From NCBI RefSeq assembly GCF_036194065.1, contig NZ_CP108095.1, positions 4,092,001-4,156,000 on the forward strand: a stretch of DNA of 64,000 bases, given 5' to 3'. A model generated the notes under the pieces. That model saw only the letters and a program-made list of their open reading frames with translations. It did no database searches and was not told the DNA's origin. The position numbers and the translations under genes are program-made. The DNA comes from Streptomyces sp. NBC_00239. GTDB lineage: Bacteria; Actinomycetota; Actinomycetes; Streptomycetales; Streptomycetaceae. This document shows, piece by piece, positions 8,960 to 18,966 of the stretch; within the stretch, counting starts at the first letter, position 1, and every line of letters begins with the position of its first letter.

Positions 8960-11536
8960 ATGGGCATGCACGCCCGCACGCGCGGCCGCCTGGCGGCCGC
9001 CGCGACCACCACGGCGCTCATCGTCACGGGCGGATTCGCCCAGCCGCTGCTCACCGCGGGCGCCGCCCACGCGGCGCCGCTGCCGGTGTGGAACGCGCCC
9101 GTGACCGTCGGCTCCGACGAGTTCGCGGCCCGGGCCATGGAGGTCGCCGCGCTGCCCGACGGCTCCGCGGTCGCCCTGTGGCGCGACCGCGCCGACGTCT
9201 TCGCCGCGGTGCGGCCCGCCGACAGCGACCTGTGGGGAATGCCGAAGCAGCTGGGCTCGGGCGCCACCGACCGGATCGCGCCGCGCCTGGTCACCGGCGC
9301 GGACGGGGTGGCCACCGCGGTGTGGGCGGAGGGCGCCGCGCAGCAGCCGGGCGGCCCGGTCCCCGCGACCCGGCTGATGACGGCCGCCTTCCGGGCGGCG
9401 GGCTCCTGGTCCGCGCCGCACGAGCTGCTCGGCATGGGGGCGGCCGCGTTCGTCGCGGACGTGCAAGTGGCTCCGGGCCCGCAGGGCACCGCCACCGCCG
9501 TCTGGTCCTCGCGCCCCGTGGGCGGACAGGACCCGGCCTCCACGGCCACGTCCGCCGTGTACGCGGCCGCCCGGGCGGCCGACGGCGTCTGGAGCACGCC
9601 GGTGCCGGTGGCCGCCGCCACCGCGGACGGGGAATCCGTGGGCGCGGCGGACGCGGCCGTGGACACCGCGGGCACCGCGGTGATCGCGTACCGCCACACC
9701 GCACCGGGGGACCGGGCGCAGATCAAGACGGTCACCCGGGAGGGCCTCGGCGGGGCCTGGGGCGCACCGGTCCCGCTCTCCGCGCTCCAGGTCGGCACCC
9801 GGGAGCCGAACATCGGCGCGGGCCCCGAGGGCTCGCTCGTGGTGACGTGGCCGGAGCAGGCCGGGGAGGACGTGGACGACCAGGACGTCCTCGTCTCCGT
9901 GCGGCGGCCCGGGGCCGCCGCCTGGGGCCCCGTCCAGCAGGTGCCGGTGTGGGCCGACGACACGACGGTCCCGGCCCCGGAGCCGCTCATCGCGCCGGAC
10001 GGCGATGTGACGCTGGTGTGGTGGGAGTGGCAGGACCGCGGGGACGACACCGCCGAGGACCTCTACTCCGCGACCCTGCCCGCGGACGGGAGCACCTGGT
10101 CCAGGCAGAAGATCAGCACGGCCAGGGCGAGCACCGGGCACGACGTGTCCATCGGCCCGGACGGCACCGTCCGGGTGCTGTGGACCACCACGCGGAGCCA
10201 GGACTCCGCCCGGTGGGAGCAGCTGACCACGGCCACCCGGACCCCGGACGACGGCGCGTGGTCCGCCCCGGTGCCGGTCCCGCACGACGGTCCGCAGGCT
10301 CCTGCCTGGCGCGGCGGGGGGCAGATCGCGGCCGGGCCCGCCCGCTCCGCGACGGTGCTGTGGAACGCGTCGAACGGGGAGGGCGTCAAGTCCTCCCGGA
10401 CCGCCTTCCGGCCGCCGGTCGGGACCGTCTCGGCCCGGGTCCCGGCCACGGCCGCGCTCGCCGGGACCACCCCGTCCTCCGTGGTGTGGGCACCGGAGTG
10501 GAAGCTGAACCAGCAGGTCGAGTCCTGGAAACTCACCCTCACCGAGCCCTCGGGACGGGTGTTCCGGACCTTCTCCGGGTACGCCACCGGCACGATCGCG
10601 CCGAAGTGGAACGGCCGTGACACCTCGACGCCCAAGGCCCTGGCGCCGAACGGCCCGCTGACCTGGCGGCTGACCGCGCGCGGCCCGCAGGCCGCCTCCG
10701 ACACCGTCCTGGCCTCCGGCAGGACCGTCACCGTCACCGGCGGCGCGGCCGTACGCCGTGACGCCGGCGGCCGCGCCGGCACCCCGGACGGCACCGGGGA
10801 CCTGCTCTCCACCACCGCCTCGGGCAGCCTGCGCATCGCCTACGGCAACCCGGCCACCGGCAACTTCAGCGGCAGCTCCACCACGACCGGCTGGCCCAAG
10901 GGCTTCCGCCCGGTCCCCGTCGGCAACATGAGCGGCGACCGCTGCAACGACACCCTGGTCCGCCTCGCCGACGGCGTGATGCGCCGCTACACGCCCGCCT
11001 GCGGGGCCGCACTGAAGCCGAGCAGCCCGTACAAGGTGCTCGGCAGGGGCTGGAACGCGTACGACCTGATCACCTCGCCCGGCGACCTGACCGGGGACGG
11101 CCGGCCGGAGCTGATCGCCCGCGACCCGAAGACCGGCACGCTGTACCGGTACGACACCGTGGCCGCGACCGGGCTGTTCGCCCCGCGGGTGTCGCTGGGC
11201 GCCGGCTTCAAGGGCTACAAGAAGATCGTGGGCGCGGGCGACCTCAACGGCGACGGGCGCGGCGACCTGCTCCTCCAGGACGCCTCGAACGAGCTGTGGC
11301 GCATGAACGGCAACAAGAGCGGGAAGCTCGACGCCCGCGTCCTGGTCGCCGCCGGTTGGGGCGCCTCGTACGACGCGGTGGTCGGCGCCGGGGACCTGAC
11401 CGGGGACGGCCGCGCCGACCTGGTCGCCCGTGACACGAGCGGGAGGATCTGGCGCTTCAACGGCACCGGCAAGGGCACCTTCGGCGCCGGCACCCAGCTG
11501 GGCACCGGCTGGCAGGTCTACCAGGGCGTCCACTAG
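8960..11536 (+). CDS. Secreted FG-GAP/VCBS-repeat protein, paralogue 1
   Basis: 858 residues. AAGGGA lies 8 bases before the ATG. A Sec signal peptide with an Arg-rich N-region and cleavage near AHA-AP (about residue 38) is followed by ~500 residues of beta-rich repeats around DGSAVALWR and DGTVRVLWTT motifs, like propeller blades. Residues ~520-570 carry a FlgD-like KLTLTEPSGRVF...WNGRD segment. The C-terminus has three FG-GAP/VCBS loops with Ca-binding DxTGDGRxDL patterns (DLTGDGRPELIARD, DLNGDGRGDLLLQD, DLTGDGRADLVARD). Extracellular binding or adhesion is likely; no catalytic motif is seen. It is a tandem paralogue of the next gene, and the two nearly share their last 30 residues. Confidence 0.85.
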   Translation: MGMHARTRGRLAAAATTTALIVTGGFAQPLLTAGAAHAAPLPVWNAPVTVGSDEFAARAMEVAALPDGSAVALWRDRADVFAAVRPADSDLWGMPKQLGSGATDRIAPRLVTGADGVATAVWAEGAAQQPGGPVPATRLMTAAFRAAGSWSAPHELLGMGAAAFVADVQVAPGPQGTATAVWSSRPVGGQDPASTATSAVYAAARAADGVWSTPVPVAAATADGESVGAADAAVDTAGTAVIAYRHTAPGDRAQIKTVTREGLGGAWGAPVPLSALQVGTREPNIGAGPEGSLVVTWPEQAGEDVDDQDVLVSVRRPGAAAWGPVQQVPVWADDTTVPAPEPLIAPDGDVTLVWWEWQDRGDDTAEDLYSATLPADGSTWSRQKISTARASTGHDVSIGPDGTVRVLWTTTRSQDSARWEQLTTATRTPDDGAWSAPVPVPHDGPQAPAWRGGGQIAAGPARSATVLWNASNGEGVKSSRTAFRPPVGTVSARVPATAALAGTTPSSVVWAPEWKLNQQVESWKLTLTEPSGRVFRTFSGYATGTIAPKWNGRDTSTPKALAPNGPLTWRLTARGPQAASDTVLASGRTVTVTGGAAVRRDAGGRAGTPDGTGDLLSTTASGSLRIAYGNPATGNFSGSSTTTGWPKGFRPVPVGNMSGDRCNDTLVRLADGVMRRYTPACGAALKPSSPYKVLGRGWNAYDLITSPGDLTGDGRPELIARDPKTGTLYRYDTVAATGLFAPRVSLGAGFKGYKKIVGAGDLNGDGRGDLLLQDASNELWRMNGNKSGKLDARVLVAAGWGASYDAVVGAGDLTGDGRADLVARDTSGRIWRFNGTGKGTFGAGTQLGTGWQVYQGVH

Positions 11537-11584
11537 CAGCCCGTGGGTCCCCCTGATCGGGGGGCTTCGGCGGGCCACGGGCGA

Positions 11585-11617
11585 GGCGGTGCTCCCCACG
11601 GGGGTGGGAACACCGCC
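11585..11617. terminator. Hairpin after VCBS paralogue 1
   Basis: GGCGGTG (11585-11591) pairs with CACCGCC (11611-11617), with further CCCC/GGGG pairing inside, and TTTCCCTT follows. It lies 48 bp after the stop. Confidence 0.6.
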
Positions 11618-11650
11618 TTTCCCTTGCCCGTCACCCAGGAAAATTTCGTT

Positions 11651-11700
11651 CGACGTACAACCGTACGAGTGCCTGGCGGGTCCAACTCGGTGATCCACAC
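11651..11700 (+). promoter_or_regulatory. Conserved upstream block of the second VCBS gene (candidate promoter)
   Basis: Counterpart of 8881-8930 (35 of 50 identical, gap-free), including the GTACAACCGT and GTCCAA cores 17 bp apart. It ends 24 bp before the start codon. Confidence 0.45.
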
Positions 11701-11724
11701 CGCATGCTGGAAGGAACCCGCCTC

Positions 11725-14373
11725 ATGGGCGTACCCGCCCGTTCCCGCGGCCGGCTGGCTGCCGCCGCCTTCACCGCCACCGGCCTGCTCGCGACCGGGG
11801 CCCTCGCCGTCCCGTCGGCGGCGACCGCCGCGAGCCCGGCTGCCGCCACGGCCGCCACGGCCGCCGCCGCGCTCCCGCCGTGGAACCTGGCGGGCCCCGT
11901 GAGCAGCACCGCGTACTCCGCCGGGTACAAGGAGCTCGTCGTCGCCTCCGACGGTTCGGCGGTCGCCCTGTGGAACGCGATCGTCGAGGGGACCACCAAG
12001 CGCCGGCTGTACGCGGCCCTGCGCGCGCCCGGCAGCAGCACCTGGGGCCCGGCGAAGCTGCTCGCCGAGACCCCGACGGACCGGGGCGACGTGCAGCTCG
12101 TGGCCGGCACCGGCAACGAGGTCACCGCCGTGTGGGCGGAGTCCCTCCGGGCCGACGTCACCCAGGAGGGCCGGCTGGAGGCCCGCGTCATGGCCGCCAC
12201 CCTGAACACCGCCACCGGTGTCTGGACGCAGCCCGCCGAGGTCCTCGCGAACGCCGACGCCCTGCGGATCGACCGGCTGCGGCTGGCCGCGGGTCCCGGC
12301 GGCATCTTCTCCGCGGTCTGGTCCGGCCGCACGGAGCCGACCGACGGCGGTCCGTGGCAGACCGTCAGCACGGTCGCCACCGCCACCCGAGGCGCGAACG
12401 GCGTCTGGAGCAAGCCCGCCGTGGTCGCCACCTCGGCCTCGGCGGCGGACTCCGTGACGGCCGCCGACATCGTCGTGGACACCGCGGGCGTGGCCGTGAT
12501 CGCGTTCCGCCGCCACACCGACCGGGACAAGCTGTCCTCGATCGAGACGCTCAGCCGTCCCTCCGTCGACGGGACGTGGAGCGCGCCGACCCCGCTGACC
12601 GTGCCCGCCGCCAGGACGGCCAAGCCGAACCTGGGCGCCGGACCGGACGGCACCATCGCCGTCACCTGGACCGACGAGGACGCGCAGGCGGAGGGCTACG
12701 AGGGCACCACGCTGGCCGTCCACGGCGCCGTCCGGCGGCCGGAGTCGGCCGGCTGGAGCGTCCCCCGCCAGCTGGGCCACGCCCTGCCGGCCGCCCACAT
12801 CGACACGCCGGAACCGCTGGTCTCCCCCCGGGGCGACGTGACGATCGTCTGGTCCGAGTCGCGGTACGACGGCGCCAAGACCACGACCGCGCTGAACAGC
12901 TCGACGCTGGCCGCCGGCGCCGCCGCCTGGACCCCGGCCGCCAACGTCGCCCGCGCCACGGACCGCGAGATCCGCGGCCACCACGACGCCGCGATCGGCC
13001 CGGACGGCACGGTCCGCGTGGTGTGGTCCCAGCTCTGGGCCTCGGCGGGGCCGAACGCCTACGCCGTGACCGAGACGGCACGGGACCCGAGGACCGGCAC
13101 CTGGACGGCGCCGGTACGGCTCTCCCAGGTCACCGGCGCCGAGACCGAGGAGATCGGCGAGGTCGCCGTCGGCAAGGACGGGGCCGGCGCCGCGTTCTGG
13201 TCCGGGGACAACGGCTACACCCCGGAGCAGCTGTTCGCCGCCCGCACCAGCACCGAGCCGCCCGTCGCCCTCGTGTCCTCCACGGTGCCCGCCACCGTCA
13301 CCGTCAGCAACATGACCCCGGTGACGATCTGGGACCCGGTCTGGAACACCAACCGGCCGGTCCGCTGGACCCTGACGCTCAAGGACACCGCGGGCAGGGT
13401 GTTCCGTACCATCCAGGGCGACCTGTCCCAGCAGATCAGGCCCCGCTGGGAGGGGTACACGGACAAGAAGTACTTCGCCCCCAACGGCCCGGCCGGCTGG
13501 GAGCTCAAGGCCACCGGCGCCGAGTCCCCGACCGCGGTCGTCCTGGGCCGGGGCACGGTCACCATGCTGGGCGGCTCGGCCGTACGCCGTGACTTCGGCT
13601 CCCGCGCCGGGACCCCGGACGGGACCGGGGACCTGATGTCCACCACGTCCTCGGGCAGCCTGCGCATCGCGTACGGACACGCGGGCAGCGGCAACTTCAG
13701 TGGCAGCGTCACCACCACGGGTTGGCCCAAGGGCTTCCTGCCGGTCCCCATCGGGGGGGTCGTGCCGGGGGACCGCGACAACGACCTGCTCGTCCGGATG
13801 CCCTCCGGTGAGCTGCGCCGCTACAACCCCAACCGCGCCGCCAAGATCGTGCCCACCACCAACCACACGGTCCTGGGCAAGGGCTGGAACGCGTACGACA
13901 TCCTGACCTCGCCCGGTGACGTGACGAAGGACGGCCGCGCCGACCTGATCGCCCGAGACCCGAAGACCGGCGCGCTGTACCTGTACGCCACCGCCCGCTC
14001 CGGCTCCGGCGGCTTCGCCCCCAAGGTCTCGCTCGGGACCTCGTACAAGGGCTTCAAGAAGATCGTCGGCGCCGGGGACCTCAACGGCGACCGGATCGGC
14101 GACCTGCTCCTCCAGGACGCGTCCAACGAGCTGTGGCGCATGTACGGCAAGGGCGACGGCACCTTCGGCGCCCGCATCCTCCTCGCCAAGGACTGGGGCG
14201 GCTCCTACAACGCCCTCGTCGGCGTCAACGACCTGACCGGCGACGGCCGCGCCGACCTGGTCGCCCGCGACACGAGCGGGAGGATCTGGCGCTTCAACGG
14301 CACCGGCAAGGGCACCTTCGGCGCCCGCGCCCAGCTCGGCACCGGCTGGCAGGTCTACAGCGGCCTGCACTGA
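11725..14373 (+). CDS. Secreted FG-GAP/VCBS-repeat protein, paralogue 2
   Basis: 882 residues from the ATG at 11725, preceded by GGAAGGA; an in-frame ATG at 11704 has no ribosome-binding site. The start MGVPARSRGRLAAAAF mirrors MGMHARTRGRLAAAAT of paralogue 1. A long Ala-rich signal peptide is followed by the same layout: repeated DGTVRVVW-type blades, a FlgD-like LTLKDTAGRVF block, then three FG-GAP/VCBS loops (DVTKDGRADLIARD, DLNGDRIGDLLLQD, DLTGDGRADLVARD). The identity of the two C-termini is far higher than that of the middle regions, so the duplication is old, with the C-terminal domain conserved or converted. Confidence 0.85.
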   Translation: MGVPARSRGRLAAAAFTATGLLATGALAVPSAATAASPAAATAATAAAALPPWNLAGPVSSTAYSAGYKELVVASDGSAVALWNAIVEGTTKRRLYAALRAPGSSTWGPAKLLAETPTDRGDVQLVAGTGNEVTAVWAESLRADVTQEGRLEARVMAATLNTATGVWTQPAEVLANADALRIDRLRLAAGPGGIFSAVWSGRTEPTDGGPWQTVSTVATATRGANGVWSKPAVVATSASAADSVTAADIVVDTAGVAVIAFRRHTDRDKLSSIETLSRPSVDGTWSAPTPLTVPAARTAKPNLGAGPDGTIAVTWTDEDAQAEGYEGTTLAVHGAVRRPESAGWSVPRQLGHALPAAHIDTPEPLVSPRGDVTIVWSESRYDGAKTTTALNSSTLAAGAAAWTPAANVARATDREIRGHHDAAIGPDGTVRVVWSQLWASAGPNAYAVTETARDPRTGTWTAPVRLSQVTGAETEEIGEVAVGKDGAGAAFWSGDNGYTPEQLFAARTSTEPPVALVSSTVPATVTVSNMTPVTIWDPVWNTNRPVRWTLTLKDTAGRVFRTIQGDLSQQIRPRWEGYTDKKYFAPNGPAGWELKATGAESPTAVVLGRGTVTMLGGSAVRRDFGSRAGTPDGTGDLMSTTSSGSLRIAYGHAGSGNFSGSVTTTGWPKGFLPVPIGGVVPGDRDNDLLVRMPSGELRRYNPNRAAKIVPTTNHTVLGKGWNAYDILTSPGDVTKDGRADLIARDPKTGALYLYATARSGSGGFAPKVSLGTSYKGFKKIVGAGDLNGDRIGDLLLQDASNELWRMYGKGDGTFGARILLAKDWGGSYNALVGVNDLTGDGRADLVARDTSGRIWRFNGTGKGTFGARAQLGTGWQVYSGLH

Positions 14374-14390
14374 TCCGGCTCGGGCATGAC

Positions 14391-14426
14391 GAAGGGCCCG
14401 GGATCCGTGCGGATCCCGGGCCCTTC
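14391..14426. terminator. Strong hairpin after VCBS paralogue 2
   Basis: Perfect 16-bp stem (14391-14406 with 14411-14426) and a GTGC loop, 17 bp after the stop; a pyrimidine run follows. Confidence 0.85.
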
Positions 14427-14438
14427 GCGTTCTTCCGC

Positions 14439-14530
14439 TCAGCGGATCAGCTCGATCACGCAGCGCGCGCCGCCGCTCTGCAGTTTCGCCTCGCAGGTGT
14501 CCAGGGAGACACCCGGCTGTTCCGCGAGGG
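14439..14530 (-). pseudogene. Possible C-terminal gene remnant downstream of aspS
   Basis: On the minus strand a frame with Streptomyces-like third-position GC reads ...VALAEQPGVSLDTCEAK, then QSGGARCVIELIR and a stop (TGA at 14441-14439). Upstream in this frame there is no ATG, GTG or TTG before the aspS stop. It may be the tail of a decayed or frameshifted gene, or chance. No family is recognised. Confidence 0.25.
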
Positions 14531-14587
14531 CAACGCGCCCCCGTTCGGGTGACCGACCGGGGGCGGCTTCGTTCGGACGGATCCGGC

Positions 14588-16423
14588 CTAGCGGGCGGCG
14601 TCCGGGTGGACGGCCTCGGAGACCGGGCGGTCGCCGGCCGGCTTGGCCTCGACCTGCTTCGTCTCGACCGGCTTGCGCAGGGCGATGTTCAGCTCGCGCA
14701 GGCGGGCCTCCTCCAGCACCGTCGGCGCGCCCATCATCAGGTCCTGGGCGTTGCCGTTCAGCGGGAAGGCGATGGTCTCGCGGATGTTCGGCTCGTCGGC
14801 CAGGAGCATCACGATGCGGTCCACGCCCGGGGCGATGCCGCCGTGCGGCGGGGCGCCGAACTGGAAGGCGCGCAGCATGCCCGCGAACTCGGTCTCGACG
14901 GTCTCGCGGCTGTAGCCGGCGATCTCGAAGGCCTTGAACATGATGTCGGGCTCGTGGTTGCGGATCGCGCCGGAGGACAGCTCGATGCCGTTGCAGACGA
15001 TGTCGTACTGCCAGCCGAGGATGTCCAGGGGGTCCTGGGTCTCCAGGGCCTCCAGGCCGCCCTGCGGCATCGAGAAGGGGTTGTGCGAGAAGTCGATCTT
15101 GCCGGTCTCCTCGTCCTTCTCGTACATCGGGAAGTCGACGATCCAGGCGAAGCGGAAGACGCCCTCTTCGAACTGGCCGGCGCGCTTGGCGGCCTCGACG
15201 CGGACCGGGCCCATGATCTTGGAGACCTCGTCGAACTCGCCCGCGCCGAAGAACACGGCGTGGCCGGCCTGGAGGCCGAGGCGCTCGGTGAGGACCTTGA
15301 CGTTCTCCTCGGTGAGGAACTTCGCGATCGGGCCGGTGAGCGCGCCCTCCTCGCCGACGCGGACCCAGGCGAGGCCCTTGGCGCCGAGGGAGACGGCGAA
15401 GTCGCCGAGGCCGTCGAAGAACTTGCGCGGCTGGTCACCGGTGTTCGGGACGGCCAGGGCGCGCACGTGCTTGCCGGCGAAGGCCTTGAACTCGGAGTTC
15501 TCGAAGACGTCGGTGATGTCGACCAGTTCGAGCTGCGCGCGCAGGTCGGGCTTGTCGTTGCCGTACTTCAGCATCGACTCGCGGAACGGGATCCGCGGGA
15601 ACGGCGAGGTGACGTGGCGGCCGTTGCCGAACTCCTCGAAGAGCTCGGTCATCAGCTTCTCGATCGGCTGGAAGACGTCCTCCTGCTCGACGAAGGACAT
15701 CTCCACGTCGAGCTGGTAGAACTCGCCCGGCGAGCGGTCGGCGCGGGCGTCCTCGTCGCGGAAGCAGGGCGCGATCTGGAAGTAGCGGTCGAAGCCGGAG
15801 ATCATCAGCAGCTGCTTGAACTGCTGCGGGGCCTGCGGCAGGGCGTAGAACTTGCCCGGGTTCAGGCGGGAGGGGACCACGAAGTCACGGGCGCCCTCGG
15901 GGGAGGTCGCGGTGAGGATCGGGGTCGCCATCTCGTTGAAGCCGAGGGCCACCATCTTCGAGCGGATCGAGGCGATGACGGCGGAGCGCAGCATGATGTT
16001 GCGGTGCATGCGCTCGCGGCGCAGGTCGAGGAAGCGGTACTCCAGGCGCCGCTCCTCGTTCACGCCGTCGTCGGTGTTGATGGTGAAGGGCAGCGGGGCG
16101 GCCGCGCCGAGCACCTCGACGGTCTCGACCTCGACCTCGACCTCGCCGGTCGGCAGCTCGGGGTTGATGTTGTCCGCGCCGCGGGAGACCACCTTGCCGT
16201 CGATCTTGACGACGGTCTCCTTGGTGAGGTGGCTCAGGGCCTCGTTCGCGGCGGTACCGGGGCGGGCGACGAGCTGCGTGATGCCGTAGTGGTCACGCAG
16301 ATCGATGAAGAGGATGCCGCCCAGGTCTCGACGATTGTGCAGCCAGCCGCTCAGCCGGACGTCGGAGGCGACGTCGGAGGCGCGGAGCTCGCCGCAGGTG
16401 TGGGACCTGTACCGATGCATCAT
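14588..16423 (-). CDS. aspS: Aspartyl-tRNA synthetase
   Basis: 611 residues (ATG at 16423; the next codon is also ATG, and 16420 fits the weak GGAT ribosome-binding site better). An N-terminal OB-fold anticodon-binding domain ([12 protein letters not shown]...FIDLRDHYG) is followed by the class II catalytic core: motif 2 [19 protein letters not shown], the bacterial GAD insertion (about residues 300-420), and motif 3 [13 protein letters not shown]. Attaches aspartate to tRNA-Asp. Whether it also charges tRNA-Asn cannot be judged here. Transcribed alone, convergent to the VCBS genes. Confidence 0.97.
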   Translation of the reverse strand: MMHRYRSHTCGELRASDVASDVRLSGWLHNRRDLGGILFIDLRDHYGITQLVARPGTAANEALSHLTKETVVKIDGKVVSRGADNINPELPTGEVEVEVETVEVLGAAAPLPFTINTDDGVNEERRLEYRFLDLRRERMHRNIMLRSAVIASIRSKMVALGFNEMATPILTATSPEGARDFVVPSRLNPGKFYALPQAPQQFKQLLMISGFDRYFQIAPCFRDEDARADRSPGEFYQLDVEMSFVEQEDVFQPIEKLMTELFEEFGNGRHVTSPFPRIPFRESMLKYGNDKPDLRAQLELVDITDVFENSEFKAFAGKHVRALAVPNTGDQPRKFFDGLGDFAVSLGAKGLAWVRVGEEGALTGPIAKFLTEENVKVLTERLGLQAGHAVFFGAGEFDEVSKIMGPVRVEAAKRAGQFEEGVFRFAWIVDFPMYEKDEETGKIDFSHNPFSMPQGGLEALETQDPLDILGWQYDIVCNGIELSSGAIRNHEPDIMFKAFEIAGYSRETVETEFAGMLRAFQFGAPPHGGIAPGVDRIVMLLADEPNIRETIAFPLNGNAQDLMMGAPTVLEEARLRELNIALRKPVETKQVEAKPAGDRPVSEAVHPDAAR

Positions 16424-16592
16424 TCATCCAGTTCTTCGCGAGGTGCTCTGCGAGGTTCTCTGCGATAGCAGGGACAGCAGGGTGGGCGGGGCCTGATAAG
16501 GGCCCACCCCAGATTACCTGCCGGTCCGCCTGTGACCGGATCGCGCGGCGGCTGCCGGGCAAACCGGTGCTTTCAGCTGTAAAGATGAGTCA

Positions 16593-18785
16593 GTGCGTAC
16601 CGAGGACGTTCTGGCCGCCGTCGCGACCGGCCTGTGGCGGTGGGACAACGTGTCCGGCACGGTCAGCCTCGACAGCGAGGCCGCCCGGCTGCTCGGCCTG
16701 CCCCCGCGGCCCGCGACGGTCCCGGAGTCGGCGGTGCGGTCCCGGTTCCACCCGGTGGACTGGAACGAGGTCAACGGCATCGTGAGCCTGGCGGCCGCCG
16801 AGGGCACCCTCGCCGAGGCCCGGCTGCGGATCATGGACGAGGACGGCCGGGTGCTGCGGACCGTGCGCAGCCGCTCCAAGCCGATGGTGGACCGCACGGA
16901 CTTCCAGCTCATCGGCACGCTCCAGGAGATCGCCGAGCCGCAGCCCGGCACCACCGGCGACCACACGGCCATCACCGGCGACTGGCGGCGCTCCCGGGAG
17001 GCGTTCCTGCTGGACGCCGGGCGGGCGCTGGCCGAGGCCCGGTCCACGGCCGAGGTGCTGCGGGTGGCGGCCTCGCTGTCGATGCCCGGTTTCAGTCCGG
17101 ACGGTCTGGCCGTGTTCGGGGTGGCGGGCGACCGGCTGTCGATCATCGGGCACCACGGGCACGACGCCGGCGACGAGGGCCCGTTCTCGGACATGCGGCT
17201 GGAGACGGACTACCCGGCCGCCGAGGTGGTACGTACCGGCCGGGCGATCTACCTGCCCTCGCCGGAGGAGTACAAGCGGCGCTTCCCCGCGACCTGGCCG
17301 CTCGCGCAGCGGTTCGGGCGGGCCTCGTGGGCGTTCCTGCCGCTGATCGTCGCGGGCCGGACCATGGGCACGTGGATGGCCGCCTTCCGGCATCCGGTGT
17401 CCTTCTCGCCCGACGAGCGGTCGGTGCTGACCACGGTCGCGCGGATGCTGGCGCAGGCCCTCCAGCGGGCCGGCGTGGCCGAGTCGGAGCGGGAGCTGAG
17501 CACCGGGCTCCAGCGCTCGATGATGCCCACGCTGGGTCCGGAGATCCCCGGCATGACGGTGGCCGCGCGGTACGTGCCCACCGGCGGCGGGCTCCAGGTC
17601 GGCGGCGACTGGTACGACATGATCCCGCTGCCGTCGGGCCGGTTCGCGCTGGTCATCGGGGACGTGCAGGGGCACGACGTGCGGGCGGCCGGACTGATGG
17701 GCCAGCTGCGGATCGCGGTGCGCGCGTACGCCTCGGAGGGCCACCGGCCGGACGCGGTGCTCTCCCGGGCCTCGCGCTTCCTGGCCGGCCTGCACACCTC
17801 CGCGCTCGGCGGCGCGGCCGGGGCGGGTCCGGCCGCCGACGGGGACGACGACTTCCTGAACCCGCGCTTCGCGACCTGCCTGTACGTGGAGTGCGATCCG
17901 GCGACCGGCGTGCTGGAGCTGGCCCGCGCGGGGCATCCGGAGCCCGCCGTGCGGATGACCGACGGCACGGTGCTGATGCGGTCCACGGCGGGCGGGCTGC
18001 CGCTGGGCATCGTCCCGGACACCGACTACCCGACGACCCGGTTCACGCTGGAGCCGGGCGAGACGATGATGTTGTGCACCGACGGGCTGATCGAGACCGG
18101 CGGGCACGACCTGGACACCGGCTGGGCCCGGCTCAAATCCATCCTGGAGTCCGAGGCGCACGGCTCGGAGAGCCTGGAGGAACTGGCCGATCTGCTGGTC
18201 TCCGCGGTCCACGGGCCGTCCTCGCACCACACCACCGGCCCGCTGGCCGACCGCCGCGAGGACGACATAGCCGTGGTGCTGCTGTGCCGGGAGGGCGCGG
18301 GCTGCGGCTGTGGCGGCGCGGGCACGGCCCCGGTCCGGCCGGCCCGCCGTACGGTGATCACGGTGGCGCAGGTGGAGCCGGAGCGGATCGCGAGCGCCCG
18401 GCGGCAGATCCGGGAGCTGCTGCACGACTGGACGGACCCCGACCAGGTGGACTCGGCGGTGCTGATGGTCTCCGAGATGGTCACCAACGTCCTCATGCAC
18501 ACGGACGGGGACGCGCTCCTCGTCGCGGAGGCCGTCGGCGAGCTCGGCGCCCGGCGGCTGCGGGTGGAGGTCGCGGACTCCAGCGACGAACTGCCGCACA
18601 AGCGGCACCCGGGCGAGATGGCCTCCAGCGGGCGCGGGGTGCTGCTGATGGAGATGCTCGCGGACACCTGGGGCGTGGACCCGCAGGGCGAGGGCAAGTC
18701 GATCTGGTTCGAGCTGTGCGAGACCGGGGGCGGGTCGGAGGACGGCGGGGACGGGGACGCGGCGTCGGTGCCGGTCCTGGACTGA
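16593..18785 (+). CDS. PAS-GAF-SpoIIE phosphatase with C-terminal ATPase (anti-sigma) domain
   Basis: 730 residues, GTG start, no strong ribosome-binding site. The N-terminus (about 1-110) is PAS-like (GLWRWDNVSGTVSLD...RIMDEDGRVLRTV). A GAF domain follows (about 135-310). A PP2C/SpoIIE phosphatase domain spans about 320-570, with GGDWYDMIPL and IGDVQGHDVRAAGLMGQLR giving the metal-binding Asp residues and LCTDGLIE further on. The last ~130 residues are a HATPase_c domain (VSEMVTNVLMHT, SSGRGVLLMEML) of the RsbW/SpoIIAB serine-kinase type. It would sense a signal and both phosphorylate and dephosphorylate an anti-anti-sigma factor. Such fusions are common in Streptomyces. No partner sits beside it. 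Confidence 0.9.
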   Translation: MRTEDVLAAVATGLWRWDNVSGTVSLDSEAARLLGLPPRPATVPESAVRSRFHPVDWNEVNGIVSLAAAEGTLAEARLRIMDEDGRVLRTVRSRSKPMVDRTDFQLIGTLQEIAEPQPGTTGDHTAITGDWRRSREAFLLDAGRALAEARSTAEVLRVAASLSMPGFSPDGLAVFGVAGDRLSIIGHHGHDAGDEGPFSDMRLETDYPAAEVVRTGRAIYLPSPEEYKRRFPATWPLAQRFGRASWAFLPLIVAGRTMGTWMAAFRHPVSFSPDERSVLTTVARMLAQALQRAGVAESERELSTGLQRSMMPTLGPEIPGMTVAARYVPTGGGLQVGGDWYDMIPLPSGRFALVIGDVQGHDVRAAGLMGQLRIAVRAYASEGHRPDAVLSRASRFLAGLHTSALGGAAGAGPAADGDDDFLNPRFATCLYVECDPATGVLELARAGHPEPAVRMTDGTVLMRSTAGGLPLGIVPDTDYPTTRFTLEPGETMMLCTDGLIETGGHDLDTGWARLKSILESEAHGSESLEELADLLVSAVHGPSSHHTTGPLADRREDDIAVVLLCREGAGCGCGGAGTAPVRPARRTVITVAQVEPERIASARRQIRELLHDWTDPDQVDSAVLMVSEMVTNVLMHTDGDALLVAEAVGELGARRLRVEVADSSDELPHKRHPGEMASSGRGVLLMEMLADTWGVDPQGEGKSIWFELCETGGGSEDGGDGDAASVPVLD

Positions 18786-18966
18786 CCCCGGCGGATCGCC
18801 CCCACCCCTCACCGCTCAACGCTCACCATCCACCACTCACCCCACTGATCCAGTGCGGTGATTTACAGATCGTATGACTGCACCGTTCGGCGTGGCTGCC
18901 CTCGCGCGCCCGGACCGCCCGCACACCCTGGACACCGGACAGGGGGAAGGCGACAAGGAGCAGACC

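Noticed and set aside
18874..18966. N-terminal extension of the RTX-like protein from the ATG at 18874
   Set aside because: It would precede the signal peptide by 31 residues, and the AAGGAG ribosome-binding site points to the TTG at 18967.
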